Source: Cuneatibacter sp. NSJ-177 (lineage in GTDB: Bacteria > Bacillota > Clostridia > Lachnospirales > Lachnospiraceae). Taken from it: a stretch of DNA of 64,000 bases. The notes under the pieces are model-generated. The model saw only the letters and a list, made by a program, of their open reading frames with translations, did not search any database and had not been told where the DNA came from. This document shows positions 50,747 through 59,430 of this stretch, one piece after another (positions within the stretch are counted from its first letter, which is position 1; every line of letters starts with the position of its first letter). The translations under genes were made by a program, and so were the position numbers. The DNA is taken from NCBI RefSeq assembly GCF_022867805.1, contig NZ_JALIFO010000015.1, positions 62,001-126,000 of the forward strand. Direction: 5' to 3'.

Positions 50747-50783
50747 TATGCCACCCGGCGGCAACTTGCCGTGAGGTGGCATA
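50747..50783 (-). other. intercistronic hairpin between tctC and tctB
   Basis: TATGCCACC/GGTGGCATA (9 bp) with an inner GGCAA/TTGCC pairing, located 34 bp after tctC. There is no strong U-tract, so it more likely stabilises the abundant tctC message than terminates it fully. Confidence 0.7.
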
Positions 50784-50816
50784 CCTGATCTCCAGCAGAA
50801 TCGACTCTGCTTTTTG

Positions 50817-51941
50817 TTACTCTAAGCCCAGATCAGCTGCGGTCTTGTCAATCGCTCCGCTCTTATTCAGGGCGTTGATGGTATTCAGCTGCCAATTCTT
50901 CATGTATTCTTTTGCTTCGCTGCCGGTCAGGCCCAGAGCGTTCACGTTCGTGTTCGCCAGCTGCTCCTGATAAGCGGGATCCTCATAAGCCTTCTTGAAA
51001 GCTTCGCCCAGTTTGTCGATGATCGCCTGGTCGGTTCCCTTCTTCACGAATACGCCGTAGAACGGGCCCCAAGGCATATACTGCTCAAAATCCGGATATT
51101 CCGCGGTGATCAGCGGAACCTCAGGCATCGCCGGAGCGGGCTCTTTCGAGAACATGCACAGGAAGTTCAGCGTGCCAGCCTTGTAATCTTCAATGCCGGA
51201 CTGAATCTTGCAGACCGTGAAATCACACTCGCCGCCGATAACAGCCGTCTTGGCAGCAGCGTCGCTGTCGTAAGGAACCTGGTTGAAGGTGGCGCCGGTC
51301 ACAGCAGTGATAAAGGAGCCAACTTCCCAAGGCAGTCCGCCCTTACCGGTGGTGGAGATGGTCAGTTCGCCGGGTTTCTCCAGAGCCGCATTGATCAGCT
51401 CGGTAAAGCTCTTGTAAGGGGAATCCTTGCTGACCACGATACCTACTGTCTCGTCGCCGATCAGGAATACCGGTTCAAAATCTGCGTAAGTCAGATTCAG
51501 CAGATCCAGAGCGGTGTAGAGCTGAGGATTCTCAGCGCCCATCAGCAGCGTGTAGCCGTCCGCATCCTTGTCATATACATACTGGGTAGCGATGGTGCCG
51601 GTTGCTCCGGCCTTGTTCTCCACAACGATGCTCTTTCCAAGCTCTTTCTCTGCCAGAGTGGCCAGAGGACGCATCAGGTTATCGGTGCCGCCGCCTGCTC
51701 CCCACTGGATAATTCCGCTGACGTTCTTGGTCGGGAAATCCGTCTCACCGGCGGATGCCGCAGCCGTCGTTCCTGCCGCCGTCGTGCCGTCCGCAGCTGT
51801 CGTAGCTTCCGCGGTGGTCCCGGCGGGAGCTGCCGTCGTAGCCGCAGCCGTTGTAGTGCCGCTTCCGCTTCCGCAGCCAGCCAGCATAGAGCCGGCCATG
51901 CAGAGTGCCAATCCGGTTGCCAGTAACTTTTTCAGTTTCAT
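50817..51941 (-). CDS. tctC: tripartite tricarboxylate transporter substrate-binding lipoprotein TctC
   Basis: 374 residues. Lipobox LAGC (C23), then an unusually long Thr/Ala linker (about 26-68, repeats of TTAA), then the TctC/Bug fold: FPTKNVSGIIQWGAGGGTDNLMRPLA, VVENKAGATGTIATQYV, YKSFTELINAALEKPGELT, VPYDSDAAAKTAVIGGECDF. Bug proteins bind small carboxylates; the ligand is unknown. The start at 51941 has AGGAGGAGG upstream. First gene of the operon. Confidence 0.94.
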   Translation of the reverse strand: MKLKKLLATGLALCMAGSMLAGCGSGSGTTTAAATTAAPAGTTAEATTAADGTTAAGTTAAASAGETDFPTKNVSGIIQWGAGGGTDNLMRPLATLAEKELGKSIVVENKAGATGTIATQYVYDKDADGYTLLMGAENPQLYTALDLLNLTYADFEPVFLIGDETVGIVVSKDSPYKSFTELINAALEKPGELTISTTGKGGLPWEVGSFITAVTGATFNQVPYDSDAAAKTAVIGGECDFTVCKIQSGIEDYKAGTLNFLCMFSKEPAPAMPEVPLITAEYPDFEQYMPWGPFYGVFVKKGTDQAIIDKLGEAFKKAYEDPAYQEQLANTNVNALGLTGSEAKEYMKNWQLNTINALNKSGAIDKTAADLGLE

Positions 51942-52054
51942 GATATTCCTCCTCCTTTTAGAAAGATTGCTTTTTCCTTCTGAAATCATCTTAACGCAGT
52001 CTTAACAAAAAGGCAGTGGAAATATTTTTGATTTCGTGTCTTTTCATTTTTATA

Positions 52055-52070
52055 TTAGCAAATTTTTAGG
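52055..52070. promoter_or_regulatory. palindrome related to the purine operators, upstream of tctC
   Basis: On the minus strand CCTAAAAATTTGCTAA agrees with the dpaL operator copies at 13 of 16 positions, the right half being degenerate. It lies just downstream of the putative -10 box of tctC. A single copy, so weaker evidence than at ssnA and dpaL. Confidence 0.4.
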
Positions 52071-52074
52071 AACT

Positions 52075-52102
52075 ATTATAAATCTTAAGGTGACAGACAA
52101 AA
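52075..52102 (-). promoter_or_regulatory. putative tctC promoter
   Basis: TTTTGT, 16-bp spacer, perfect TATAAT on the minus strand. The stretch 52103-52252 upstream of it shows nothing else recognisable. Confidence 0.45.
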
Positions 52103-52252
52103 AGAGTGGGATCGGTATGGATTTTTATCCTTATCCCGCTTCCCGGAAAGATAACATGGTGTTCTTTGAAGCGCTGTAAATTGTCATTTTTCAAATCGTG
52201 AGATAAATTCAGCGTTTTTCAAATTAAATTGAGATTATTCTTTTAATATGCT

Positions 52253-52298
52253 AAAAAAAAGGAAGGGAGGGCAATGGATCCCCCTCCCTTCCTTTTTT
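52253..52298 (-). terminator. terminator of the MerR-TipAS gene
   Basis: AAAAAAGGAAGGGAGGG pairs with CCCTCCCTTCCTTTTTT; on the minus strand the stem is followed by a run of T. Strong intrinsic terminator. Confidence 0.88.
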
Positions 52299-52371
52299 GC
52301 GTGCGCAAGATCCTCCCCAACGAGGCGAGGGGGTCCTGAGCGGAGTGTTTCTCGTTTTACAGGAACTCTCT

Positions 52372-53099
52372 CTACCGTTCGAGAAATGCCTGAATGGCAA
52401 GGCCTATAAATTTAGAAGCCCCGGCTCCATATTTCTTGTCATTTCCTTCCACATATGCCGGATTGGATAGATAAAGCTCCGCCATCACAGCCCAGTAATT
52501 CTCCCCCATATCGGTTCCCCGATTGCATTCGCCGGTAAATGCGATCAGCTCGCCCACGATCTCCTGCACGTTGGGGGAAGCGGGGTCTCTGGACAGATCC
52601 TCGGTCAGCCGCCTGGTCAATGCCTCGGTCTTTTCCATCAGGCCGCTTACCTCGGACGGTGAAATCTTCGGTCCATGCTCCCCATCTGCCTGAGGATTTC
52701 ATCCGTGTGGGTTTCTTTAAACTGTGCCAGTACGCGAAAATATTCTTTCATATCAAAAGGTTGAAATTCCATACACTTTTCTCCTTTTATCAGCCGGTCT
52801 AGGAGCCCCAGCAGAGAGTTCAGCCGGTCACGCTTCATCTGGATCAGCTCTCTTTGCTTTTGAAAGGCGGCTGCCTGATCAAATTCCGGGTTTCCCATAA
52901 TTGCTTTGATTTCCTTCAAGGTAAAATCGAGCTCTTTGAAAAATAGAATCTGTTGCAAGGTCTCCAGAGCATGCTCATCATACAGCCGGTATCCTTTGTC
53001 CGTCAGCTCAGACGGCTTTAATAAGCCGATTTCATCATAGAATTGGAGCGTCCGCACGCTGATACCGGTCAGCGAGGAGACTTGTTTTACGGTCATCAT
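52372..53099 (-). pseudogene. MerR family regulator with TipAS domain, split by a frameshift
   Basis: The N-terminal part (52647-53099, 150 residues) is a MerR DNA-binding and dimerisation region (VKQVSSLTGISVRTLQFYDEIGLL). The C-terminal part (52372-52638 in another frame) is a TipAS drug-binding domain (MEKTEALTRRL, CNRGTDMGENYW, KYGAGASKFIGLAIQAFL). Reading the second frame upstream gives KISPSEVSGL joining the first frame near the C4 run at 52680-52683. One extra base there would restore a single protein. It is either a pseudogene, a sequencing error, or two separately translated parts, as TipAS can also be made alone in Streptomyces. Confidence 0.7.
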
Positions 53100-53238
53100 G
53101 TCTGTTCACCTTCTTTCTGGATTGAGACTCGGCCCGCCACCGTCCCTGCCGGCTGGGAACGAAAGCCTTCCTTGTCTCTGATATTACTGTACACTATCAC
53201 GATACGTGAGAGTCAAGGCTTTTTTGGAAAAGATTTTT

Positions 53239-53535
53239 TTACTCGGAATCCATTCGATAAACCAGTTCCACCTGTTTTTTATAGAAGGCAATTCCGATCT
53301 TCATAATCTGCGTCACGCCGGTATCCTTCATTCCGTATCCGTATTGCTTTCTGTCTATTTGCCTGAATGCTTCTTTCGACAATTTTTCCAACTTTCCCTG
53401 TATCTTCTCCTGCTGGACATTTTTCTCCCGCAGCCAATCAAAGTATGTGGAAGAATATTCGGAATAATAACCAAAAACATCCCAAAGGATAAATAGAGGT
53501 TCGTATGATGGATGAATCAGAGGAAAAAATCTCAT
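53239..53535 (-). pseudogene. remnant of a PD-(D/E)XK nuclease superfamily (DUF1703-like) protein
   Basis: 98 residues. The C-terminal 40 (EAFRQIDRKQYGYGMKD, then IMKIGIAFYKKQVEL) resemble the end of the large AAA-ATPase-like/PD-(D/E)XK proteins common in gut anaerobes. The first half does not continue the family and no ATPase part is present. The ribosome binding site is weak. Probably a decayed fragment. Confidence 0.5.
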
Positions 53536-53548
53536 ACAATGAAATCAC

Positions 53549-53585
53549 AAAAAGACGGATGATCCGTCATTCTTAATCATCCGTC
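53549..53585 (-). terminator. terminator of the PLP/ThrC-like/DUF1015 operon
   Basis: GACGGATGAT/ATCATCCGTC (10 bp) followed on the minus strand by TTTTTGTG, about 80 bp after the DUF1015 stop. Confidence 0.8.
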
Positions 53586-53662
53586 CCTGTTTCTTATTCT
53601 GTTTCAAATGCTTCCCGCCGGAGCGTCTCCTCACGACGCCGCTATTCTCCGCTCGTCCCGTC

Positions 53663-54901
53663 TTACAGCCGGTGCACAAACAGCCCGCTGCGCAACTTCG
53701 GCTCGAACCAGGTGGACTTGGGAGGCATGATATTGCCGCTGTCTGCGATATCCATCAGATCCTCGATGGTGGTCGGATACATGGCAAAGGCAACGGCTTT
53801 TCCGCCGTCCACCAGGCGCACCAGTTCCTTTAGGCCGCGGATCCCGCCGATGAACTCGATCCGATCGTCGGTCCGCGGATCTCCGATGCCCAATACCGGA
53901 GTCAGCAGGTTTTTCTGGAGGATCGACACATCCAGCCGCCCCACCGGGTCGCTTTCCTCAAAGGTTCCTTCTTTCGCGCGGATACGGTACCAGCGGTGAT
54001 TCAGGTACATTCCCATCGTGTGCTTTTCCGCAGGCTTCTCCTCTGACTCGACAGGCTCCACCGTAAAGGCTTCTTCCACCCTTTTCAGGAACTCCTCCTC
54101 GCCAAGCCCGTTCAAATCTGCCACCACCCGATTATAATCCCAGATGGAGAGCTCGCTGCTTGGAAACAACACGGCCAGGAAATAATTGAACTCCTCCTCG
54201 CCGGTATAGTCCAGGTGATTTTCCCGGCGCTTGATACCGACCTTGACCGCCGAAGCCGCCCGGTGATGACCGTCGGCGATATAGAAATCCGGAACCTTCC
54301 CGAACTCCTCTTCCAATTTCCCGATCACCGCCGCATCGTCCACCAGCCACACGGTATGGCGGATTTGATCCTCGGCCGTAAAGTCATAGACCGGCTCATG
54401 TTCCGCAGCCCATGCGTCGATCACATCTCCGATGGCCTTCTCCGAACGATAGGTGAGAAAGATCGGGCCTGTGTTGGCGTTGCAAACGTCCACATGATGA
54501 ATCCGGTCCACTTCCTTCTCGGCGCGGGTCAGCTCATGCTTTTTAATGTGGTTGTTCAGATAGTCGTCGATGGACGCGCAGCCGACCAGGCCGGTCTGCA
54601 CCCTGCCGTCCATTACCTGGCGGTAGATATAATAGCAGGCCGCAGTCTCCTGCCGGTAGACGCCGTCGTCAATCATTTTCTGCAGATTTTCCGCCGCTTT
54701 CTCATAGACCCGATGGTCATAGAGGTCGATGGAGGGATCCAGGTCCACCTCCGCCTTATCCACGTGGAGGAAGGAATAAGGATTTCCCTCCACCATCTGC
54801 CGGGCCTCCTCGCTGTTCATGACGTCATAGGGAAGCGCCGCCACCCGCTCCGCCAGTTCAGGCACGGGCCGGATGGCCGCAAAAGGTCTCAATACTGCCA
54901 T
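53663..54901 (-). CDS. DUF1015 family protein
   Basis: 412 residues, full length for the family, starting AVLRPFAAIRPVPELAERVAALPYDVMNSEEA, with the conserved HELTRAEKEVDRIHHVDVCNANTGPIFLTY near 118 and FYIADGHHRAASAV near 210. The biochemical function is not established; in many Clostridia these genes neighbour serine-pathway genes. Here it is third after the PLP enzyme and threonine-synthase-like genes, which suggests an amino-acid link. Confidence 0.9.
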   Translation of the reverse strand: MAVLRPFAAIRPVPELAERVAALPYDVMNSEEARQMVEGNPYSFLHVDKAEVDLDPSIDLYDHRVYEKAAENLQKMIDDGVYRQETAACYYIYRQVMDGRVQTGLVGCASIDDYLNNHIKKHELTRAEKEVDRIHHVDVCNANTGPIFLTYRSEKAIGDVIDAWAAEHEPVYDFTAEDQIRHTVWLVDDAAVIGKLEEEFGKVPDFYIADGHHRAASAVKVGIKRRENHLDYTGEEEFNYFLAVLFPSSELSIWDYNRVVADLNGLGEEEFLKRVEEAFTVEPVESEEKPAEKHTMGMYLNHRWYRIRAKEGTFEESDPVGRLDVSILQKNLLTPVLGIGDPRTDDRIEFIGGIRGLKELVRLVDGGKAVAFAMYPTTIEDLMDIADSGNIMPPKSTWFEPKLRSGLFVHRL

Positions 54902-54952
54902 ATTTTAAATCTCCTTTTCTGCATGGAATTCTTTCGTAGCTCCCACGGCGGC

Positions 54953-56191
54953 CTACCGGGGACCTCCGGTTTTCCGAAACGCCTCCAAAAGTAAATCCAT
55001 CTGAGGCGGGATCGCAATCGGCTCTCCGGCCGCTTTGATCGCATTGGCCACGTCCTTTAATCCGCTGCCGGTGACGATAGAGGTCACCGTGGCATCCGCC
55101 GGGATCAGTCCCTGCTCCACGGCTTTTTTCACGCCGGCCGTACCGGCCGCCCCGGCCGGCTCGGCAAACACGCCGCAGGTCCCAAGCAGGCGCATGGCGG
55201 CCAGAATCTCGTCGTCGGACACGTTGACCACAACGCCGTTTGACTCCCGGATCGCATTCAAAGCCTTATCCGGATTTCTGGGCACCCCCACCGCGATACT
55301 GTCCGCCAGTGTATTTTCCTCCATTGGCTCCCAGGGCCTCCCCTCGGCAACCGCCCGGTTCAGCGGACAGCACCCTTCGGCCTGAACGCTGATCAACCGG
55401 GGCAGGCGGTCGATAAAACCAGCCTCATATAGATCTTTAAAACCTTTAAAGACGCCGCCGATGGTGCAGCCGTCCCCCACCGAGACCGCCACATAGTCGG
55501 TCATCTGCCAGTGGAGCTGCTCGGCGATTTCCAGAGAGACTGTCTTTTTGCCTTCCATTAAATAAGGATTGATGGCTGCGTTCCGGTTATACCAGCCCCA
55601 GCGGTCGATGGCCTCCGCCGACAGGCGGAAGGTGTCCTCATAACTCCCCTGTACGCTGATCACATGGGCGCCGAACATCATCAGCTGGGCCACTTTTCCC
55701 TTTGGCGCCCGCTCCGGCACAAAGATATAGGTGGAAAATCCGGCCGCCGCCGCATTCCCGGCCAGGGAAGACGCCGCATTCCCCGTGGAGGAGCAGGCGA
55801 TCGTATCCGCCCCCGCCTCCTCGGCCTTTACCACGGCCATGGCGGACGCCCGGTCTTTTAAACTTGCCGTCGGATTCACGCCGTCGTCCTTGATATAAAG
55901 TTTAGCCACGCCCAGCCGCTCGGCCAGGGCTTTCGCCTCATAAAAGGGAGACCAGCCCACCCGGAGCTTCGGACGGCTGCCGGTTCCCTCCACCGGAAGG
56001 AATTCCCGGTAACGCCACATGGAATTCTCCCGCCGCTCTTCTAATTGCTTTCTGGTCAGCTGGGAACGGATATAGGTATAGTCGTACTTGATATCCAAAA
56101 TACCGCCGCATTTCCTGCAAGTCGTAATGCCGGGCAGAGCCTCATGCTCCGCACCGCAGCTGACGCAGACGGCCGAAATCACATTTTTCAT
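54953..56191 (-). CDS. threonine-synthase-like PLP enzyme
   Basis: 412 residues. N-terminal zinc-ribbon cysteines C9, C12, C25 and C28, then a fold-type II PLP domain with K112 in NPTASLKDRAS, phosphate-binding loop SSTGNAASSLAG and late TGSGLKD. This is the ThrC layout of archaeal/bacterial short threonine synthases, but paralogues such as threonine or diaminopropionate-acting lyases share it. Threonine synthesis genes (hom, thrB) are absent here, and the position beside a second PLP enzyme and divergent to dpaL suggests a catabolic role. The start at 56191 follows AAGGAG by 10 nt. Confidence 0.8.
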   Translation of the reverse strand: MKNVISAVCVSCGAEHEALPGITTCRKCGGILDIKYDYTYIRSQLTRKQLEERRENSMWRYREFLPVEGTGSRPKLRVGWSPFYEAKALAERLGVAKLYIKDDGVNPTASLKDRASAMAVVKAEEAGADTIACSSTGNAASSLAGNAAAAGFSTYIFVPERAPKGKVAQLMMFGAHVISVQGSYEDTFRLSAEAIDRWGWYNRNAAINPYLMEGKKTVSLEIAEQLHWQMTDYVAVSVGDGCTIGGVFKGFKDLYEAGFIDRLPRLISVQAEGCCPLNRAVAEGRPWEPMEENTLADSIAVGVPRNPDKALNAIRESNGVVVNVSDDEILAAMRLLGTCGVFAEPAGAAGTAGVKKAVEQGLIPADATVTSIVTGSGLKDVANAIKAAGEPIAIPPQMDLLLEAFRKTGGPR

Positions 56192-56283
56192 CTTTCTCAC
56201 GCTCCTTTTTTGCTGAACTGCCCGCCGGATAGACCGTTGTCCCCGGTCAGACATCCGATAACCAGAGTTCAGATTCGTTCCCG

Positions 56284-57762
56284 TCAATCAAGCGTTTTAA
56301 GCAATCCGGTTCTCTCGTTGAACTCGTTGATCAGGGCGTCGATCTGAGGCGCCTGCTTCTGGACGGCCTCCCAGGTGTGCTCGGTGTCGTACCAGAGAGC
56401 ATTTAACTCCTCGGTCTCCTTGCCCTGCTGTTCCACCCAGGTGTAGTATTTCAAATTGTGTACGCGCTTCCGGTCCACATAGGTCAGCTCCTGCATGCTG
56501 TCCGTCTTGATTCCGGCCAGATGGGTCTGGTAGTCCACGGCGGCCATCACAGGCGTATACTCTCCGGTCTCGTCTTGCAGTTCCTTGATCCGGGACTGGT
56601 ACATCACCGCGGAGTCGGTCAGGACCGTCGCCAGCACGTCGTGCTCGGTCAGCTCGTAGTATTTCGCCATCTTGATCGCGCAGAGCATATTGGCAATGCC
56701 CGAAATACCGAAGAAATCCAAAAGCCCGGCAAACTCCGGATCCAGGCCGCACTCTTTTACCAGATATTCGCGGCCCAGAGGCTCATTGAAGAATCGCAGC
56801 AGACGCTGGCTGTCCTCATCGTCAATGTCCACAACCAGGTCGGTATTTTTCACATTATGGATCCACGGCACATGCTTGTCGCCGATTCCCTCGATCCGAT
56901 GGCCGCCGAAACCGTTGTTCAACAAGGTCGGGCACTGGAGCGCCTCGCCGACTCCCAGCTTGGAATGAGGATATTTTTGTTTCAGATAATCGCCGGAAGC
57001 CATGGTGCCCGCCGATCCGGAAGTAAAGATTGCTCCGGCAAAGCGGTCGCCGTCCTGCTTCATCTCCTCGAAGGCATCGGCGATGGCGCTTCCCGTCACA
57101 TTATAATGCCACAGGTAATTCCCCATCTCCTCAAACTGGTTGAAGATCAGGACATCCTCTCTCGTATTCCGGAGTTCCCAGGTCTTATCGAAAATTTCTT
57201 TTACATTGCTCTCGCAGCCGGGCGTTGCAATCACCTCGCCGGCAATGCTGTTCAGCCACTCAAAGCGCTCTCTGCTCATCTCCTTCGGCAGAATCGCGAT
57301 GGAATCGCAGGCAAGAAGCTTGGAGTTGAATGCGCCGCCGCGGCAGTAGTTTCCGGTGGAGGGCCAGACAGCCTTATGATAGCTGGCGTCGAACTGGCCG
57401 GTGATCAGACGCGGAGCCAGACAGCCGAAGGAAGCGCCTACTTTGTGGCAGCCGGTGGGGAACCATTTGCCGACCATGCAGATGATCTTCGCCTTGACGC
57501 CCGTCAGCTCAGAGGGCAGAACAATATAGTTGCTGCCGCCGTAAAGGCCGCCGAATTCCTTCCTCTCATTCTTCCAGGTAATACGGAACAGGTTCAACGG
57601 ATTCACGTCCCAAAGTCCCACCTGCTTCAGCTTCTCCTTGATCTTCTCCGGAACCTGATCTGGGTCCTTCATCTGGGCAATCGTAGGGATAATGATATGG
57701 TTCTCCTTCGCCTTTTCAATATTTCGTTCCAAGGCCGCTTCGTTTCTCGTCAGATCAATCAT
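56284..57762 (-). CDS. fold-type II PLP-dependent enzyme (cysteine-synthase superfamily), function unknown
   Basis: 492 residues, longer than ordinary cysteine synthases. The probable PLP lysine is K107 in GCHKVGASFGC. The segments AVWPSTGNYCRGGAFNS near 135-150 and FTSGSAGTMASGDYLKQKYP near 235-255 match cofactor and phosphate loops. I recognise the family but not a characterised function. It starts the three-gene minus operon that shares its control region with dpaL; deamination or lyase action on a purine-derived amino acid is a reasonable inference. Start at 57762 after AGGGAG; an ATG seven codons earlier is possible. Confidence 0.8.
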   Translation of the reverse strand: MIDLTRNEAALERNIEKAKENHIIIPTIAQMKDPDQVPEKIKEKLKQVGLWDVNPLNLFRITWKNERKEFGGLYGGSNYIVLPSELTGVKAKIICMVGKWFPTGCHKVGASFGCLAPRLITGQFDASYHKAVWPSTGNYCRGGAFNSKLLACDSIAILPKEMSRERFEWLNSIAGEVIATPGCESNVKEIFDKTWELRNTREDVLIFNQFEEMGNYLWHYNVTGSAIADAFEEMKQDGDRFAGAIFTSGSAGTMASGDYLKQKYPHSKLGVGEALQCPTLLNNGFGGHRIEGIGDKHVPWIHNVKNTDLVVDIDDEDSQRLLRFFNEPLGREYLVKECGLDPEFAGLLDFFGISGIANMLCAIKMAKYYELTEHDVLATVLTDSAVMYQSRIKELQDETGEYTPVMAAVDYQTHLAGIKTDSMQELTYVDRKRVHNLKYYTWVEQQGKETEELNALWYDTEHTWEAVQKQAPQIDALINEFNERTGLLKTLD

Positions 57763-57818
57763 GGGCTTGCTCTCCCTTTCCATTCATTTTTTCGGCGGCA
57801 ACGTTCCCCGTCTTTTTT

Positions 57819-57847
57819 ATCATAACACAACTAAAAAATGGAAGCAA
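57819..57847 (-). promoter_or_regulatory. promoter of the PLP enzyme operon
   Basis: TTGCTT, 17-bp spacer, TATGAT on the minus strand. The nearest operator copy (57885-57900) lies 37 bp upstream of its -35. Confidence 0.65.
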
Positions 57848-57884
57848 TTCTTTCTTAAGGAAACTTCCACTCTTTTTGTGGTTC

Positions 57885-57962
57885 CCTAAAAATTTTTTAG
57901 CCTGAGACAAGCCATTATCCATTGCCCCTAAAACTTTTTTAGATTTCCTAAAAATTTTTTAG
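57885..57962. promoter_or_regulatory. three palindromic operators upstream of dpaL
   Basis: CCTAAAAATTTTTTAG (57885-57900), CCTAAAACTTTTTTAG (57927-57942) and CCTAAAAATTTTTTAG (57947-57962). Centre spacings are 42 and 20 bp, multiples of the helical turn. The last copy ends 8 bp before the dpaL -35. This matches the ssnA/regulator region 46 kb away in sequence, spacing and promoter position. Confidence 0.8.
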
Positions 57963-57970
57963 ATTTCCTA

Positions 57971-57998
57971 TTGCATTTTCCTTTTTTTATGCTATGAT
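57971..57998 (+). promoter_or_regulatory. dpaL operon promoter
   Basis: TTGCAT, 16-bp spacer, TATGAT, 8 bp downstream of the proximal operator. Confidence 0.7.
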
Positions 57999-58093
57999 GA
58001 AGATGCAGGGAAACAGAATCTTTTTCCCAATCAACCATGATTTCAGAATATCCAAGGTAAAAAATCACTCAAATCCGAGACAGGAGGATACAA

Positions 58094-59326
58094 ATGGAAA
58101 CGGACTTGAAATGGGTTCTCAATGAACTCCCCCCTTCGGATGACCCTTATCTGTCCATCATGTCACAGGACAATATCCGGAAGGTCATCAGCTTTCACCG
58201 CAGTTTTCCTCAGTACAGCGTCACCCCGCTGGCAAAACTGAAAAAAATGGCCGGTTATCTGGGGATCAAGGGGCTTTATGTGAAGGACGAATCCTACCGG
58301 TTCGGCCTGAACGCCTTTAAGGTGCTGGGCGGTTCCTTCGCCATTGCCCGCTATGTGGCAAAACAGATCAACAAAGACGTAAGCGAAGTCCCCTACAACG
58401 TCCTGACCTCAAAGGAGCTCCGGGAAACCTTCGGGCAGGCCACCTTCTTCACCGCCACCGACGGCAATCACGGCCGCGGCGTGGCATGGGCCGCCAATCA
58501 GCTTGGGCAGAAGGCAGTGGTAAGAATGCCGAAGGGATCCACGCAGACCCGTCTCGAAAATATACGCAAAGAAAACGCAGAAGTTACCATCGAAAACTGC
58601 AATTATGACGAGTGCGTCCGCATGGCAGCCGCCCAGGCGGCAGACACGCCCCACGGCGTCATGGTTCAGGATACGGCCTGGGATGGCTATGAAGAGATTC
58701 CCAGCTGGATTATGCAGGGCTATGGAACTCTATCATTGGAAGCGGACCGGCAGCTTCTCGCCGAGGGCTGCGACCGCCCGACCCACGTCTTCGTGCAGGC
58801 AGGTGTCGGCTCCCTTGCCGGTTCCGTGGTCGGCTACTTTGCCAACCGTTACCCGGATAACCCGCCGGTCATGGTGGTCGTAGAAGCCAGCGCCGCGGAC
58901 TGTATCTACCGCTCCGCCGCCAAGGGCACCGGAGAAATCGTCAATGTGGGCGGCGATCTGGATACCATCATGGCGGGCCTTGCCTGCGGGGAGGTCAACA
59001 CGATTGCCTGGACGATCCTCCGCAATCACGCCTCCGCCTTCGTCTCCTGCCCTGACTGGATGAGCGCCAAAGGCACCCGCATGTACGGCGTTCCTTTAGC
59101 CGGTGATCCCACCGTTATTTCCGGTGAGTCCGGTTCCGTCACCATGGGCCTTCTGGCTTCCATCCTGACTTACTCCCGCTACGCAGATCTGAAGGAAGCC
59201 TTGAAGCTGGACGAAAATTCCGAAGTTCTGCTGATCTCCACCGAGGGCAACACCGACCCCACCCGCTTCCGCGAAGTCGTCTGGGATGGCCTCTATGGAA
59301 TCCACAAAAGGAGAGACCAGGAATAA
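58094..59326 (+). CDS. dpaL: diaminopropionate ammonia-lyase (YgeX)
   Basis: 410 residues. Splits 2,3-diaminopropionate into pyruvate and two ammonia with PLP. K76 in GLNAFKVLGGSFA is the Schiff-base lysine, TATDGNHGRGVAW near 118-130 binds the phosphate and acts in catalysis, and PSWIMQGYGTL, FVQAGVGSLAG and ISGESGSVTMG are family-typical. AGGAGG is 7 nt before the ATG. First gene of dpaL-ygeY-ygeW-carbamate kinase, the second half of the anaerobic purine degradation set; pyruvate would feed energy metabolism. Confidence 0.96.
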   Translation: METDLKWVLNELPPSDDPYLSIMSQDNIRKVISFHRSFPQYSVTPLAKLKKMAGYLGIKGLYVKDESYRFGLNAFKVLGGSFAIARYVAKQINKDVSEVPYNVLTSKELRETFGQATFFTATDGNHGRGVAWAANQLGQKAVVRMPKGSTQTRLENIRKENAEVTIENCNYDECVRMAAAQAADTPHGVMVQDTAWDGYEEIPSWIMQGYGTLSLEADRQLLAEGCDRPTHVFVQAGVGSLAGSVVGYFANRYPDNPPVMVVVEASAADCIYRSAAKGTGEIVNVGGDLDTIMAGLACGEVNTIAWTILRNHASAFVSCPDWMSAKGTRMYGVPLAGDPTVISGESGSVTMGLLASILTYSRYADLKEALKLDENSEVLLISTEGNTDPTRFREVVWDGLYGIHKRRDQE

Positions 59327-59430
59327 CCTCTCTATTCATCAAGCGTAACTGATTTTGAATACAAATAAAATAATGTAACTTCTCATTCATCAGCCATCTT
59401 AAAAACCTATTATAGGAGGAGGAAACCACC

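Noticed and set aside
56458-57825. 455-residue plus-strand reading frame antisense to the PLP enzyme
   Set aside because: It is a high-GC shadow frame of a clear gene, without motifs or start signals. Several similar long antisense frames (for example 36663-37757, 6588-7403) were dropped for the same reason.
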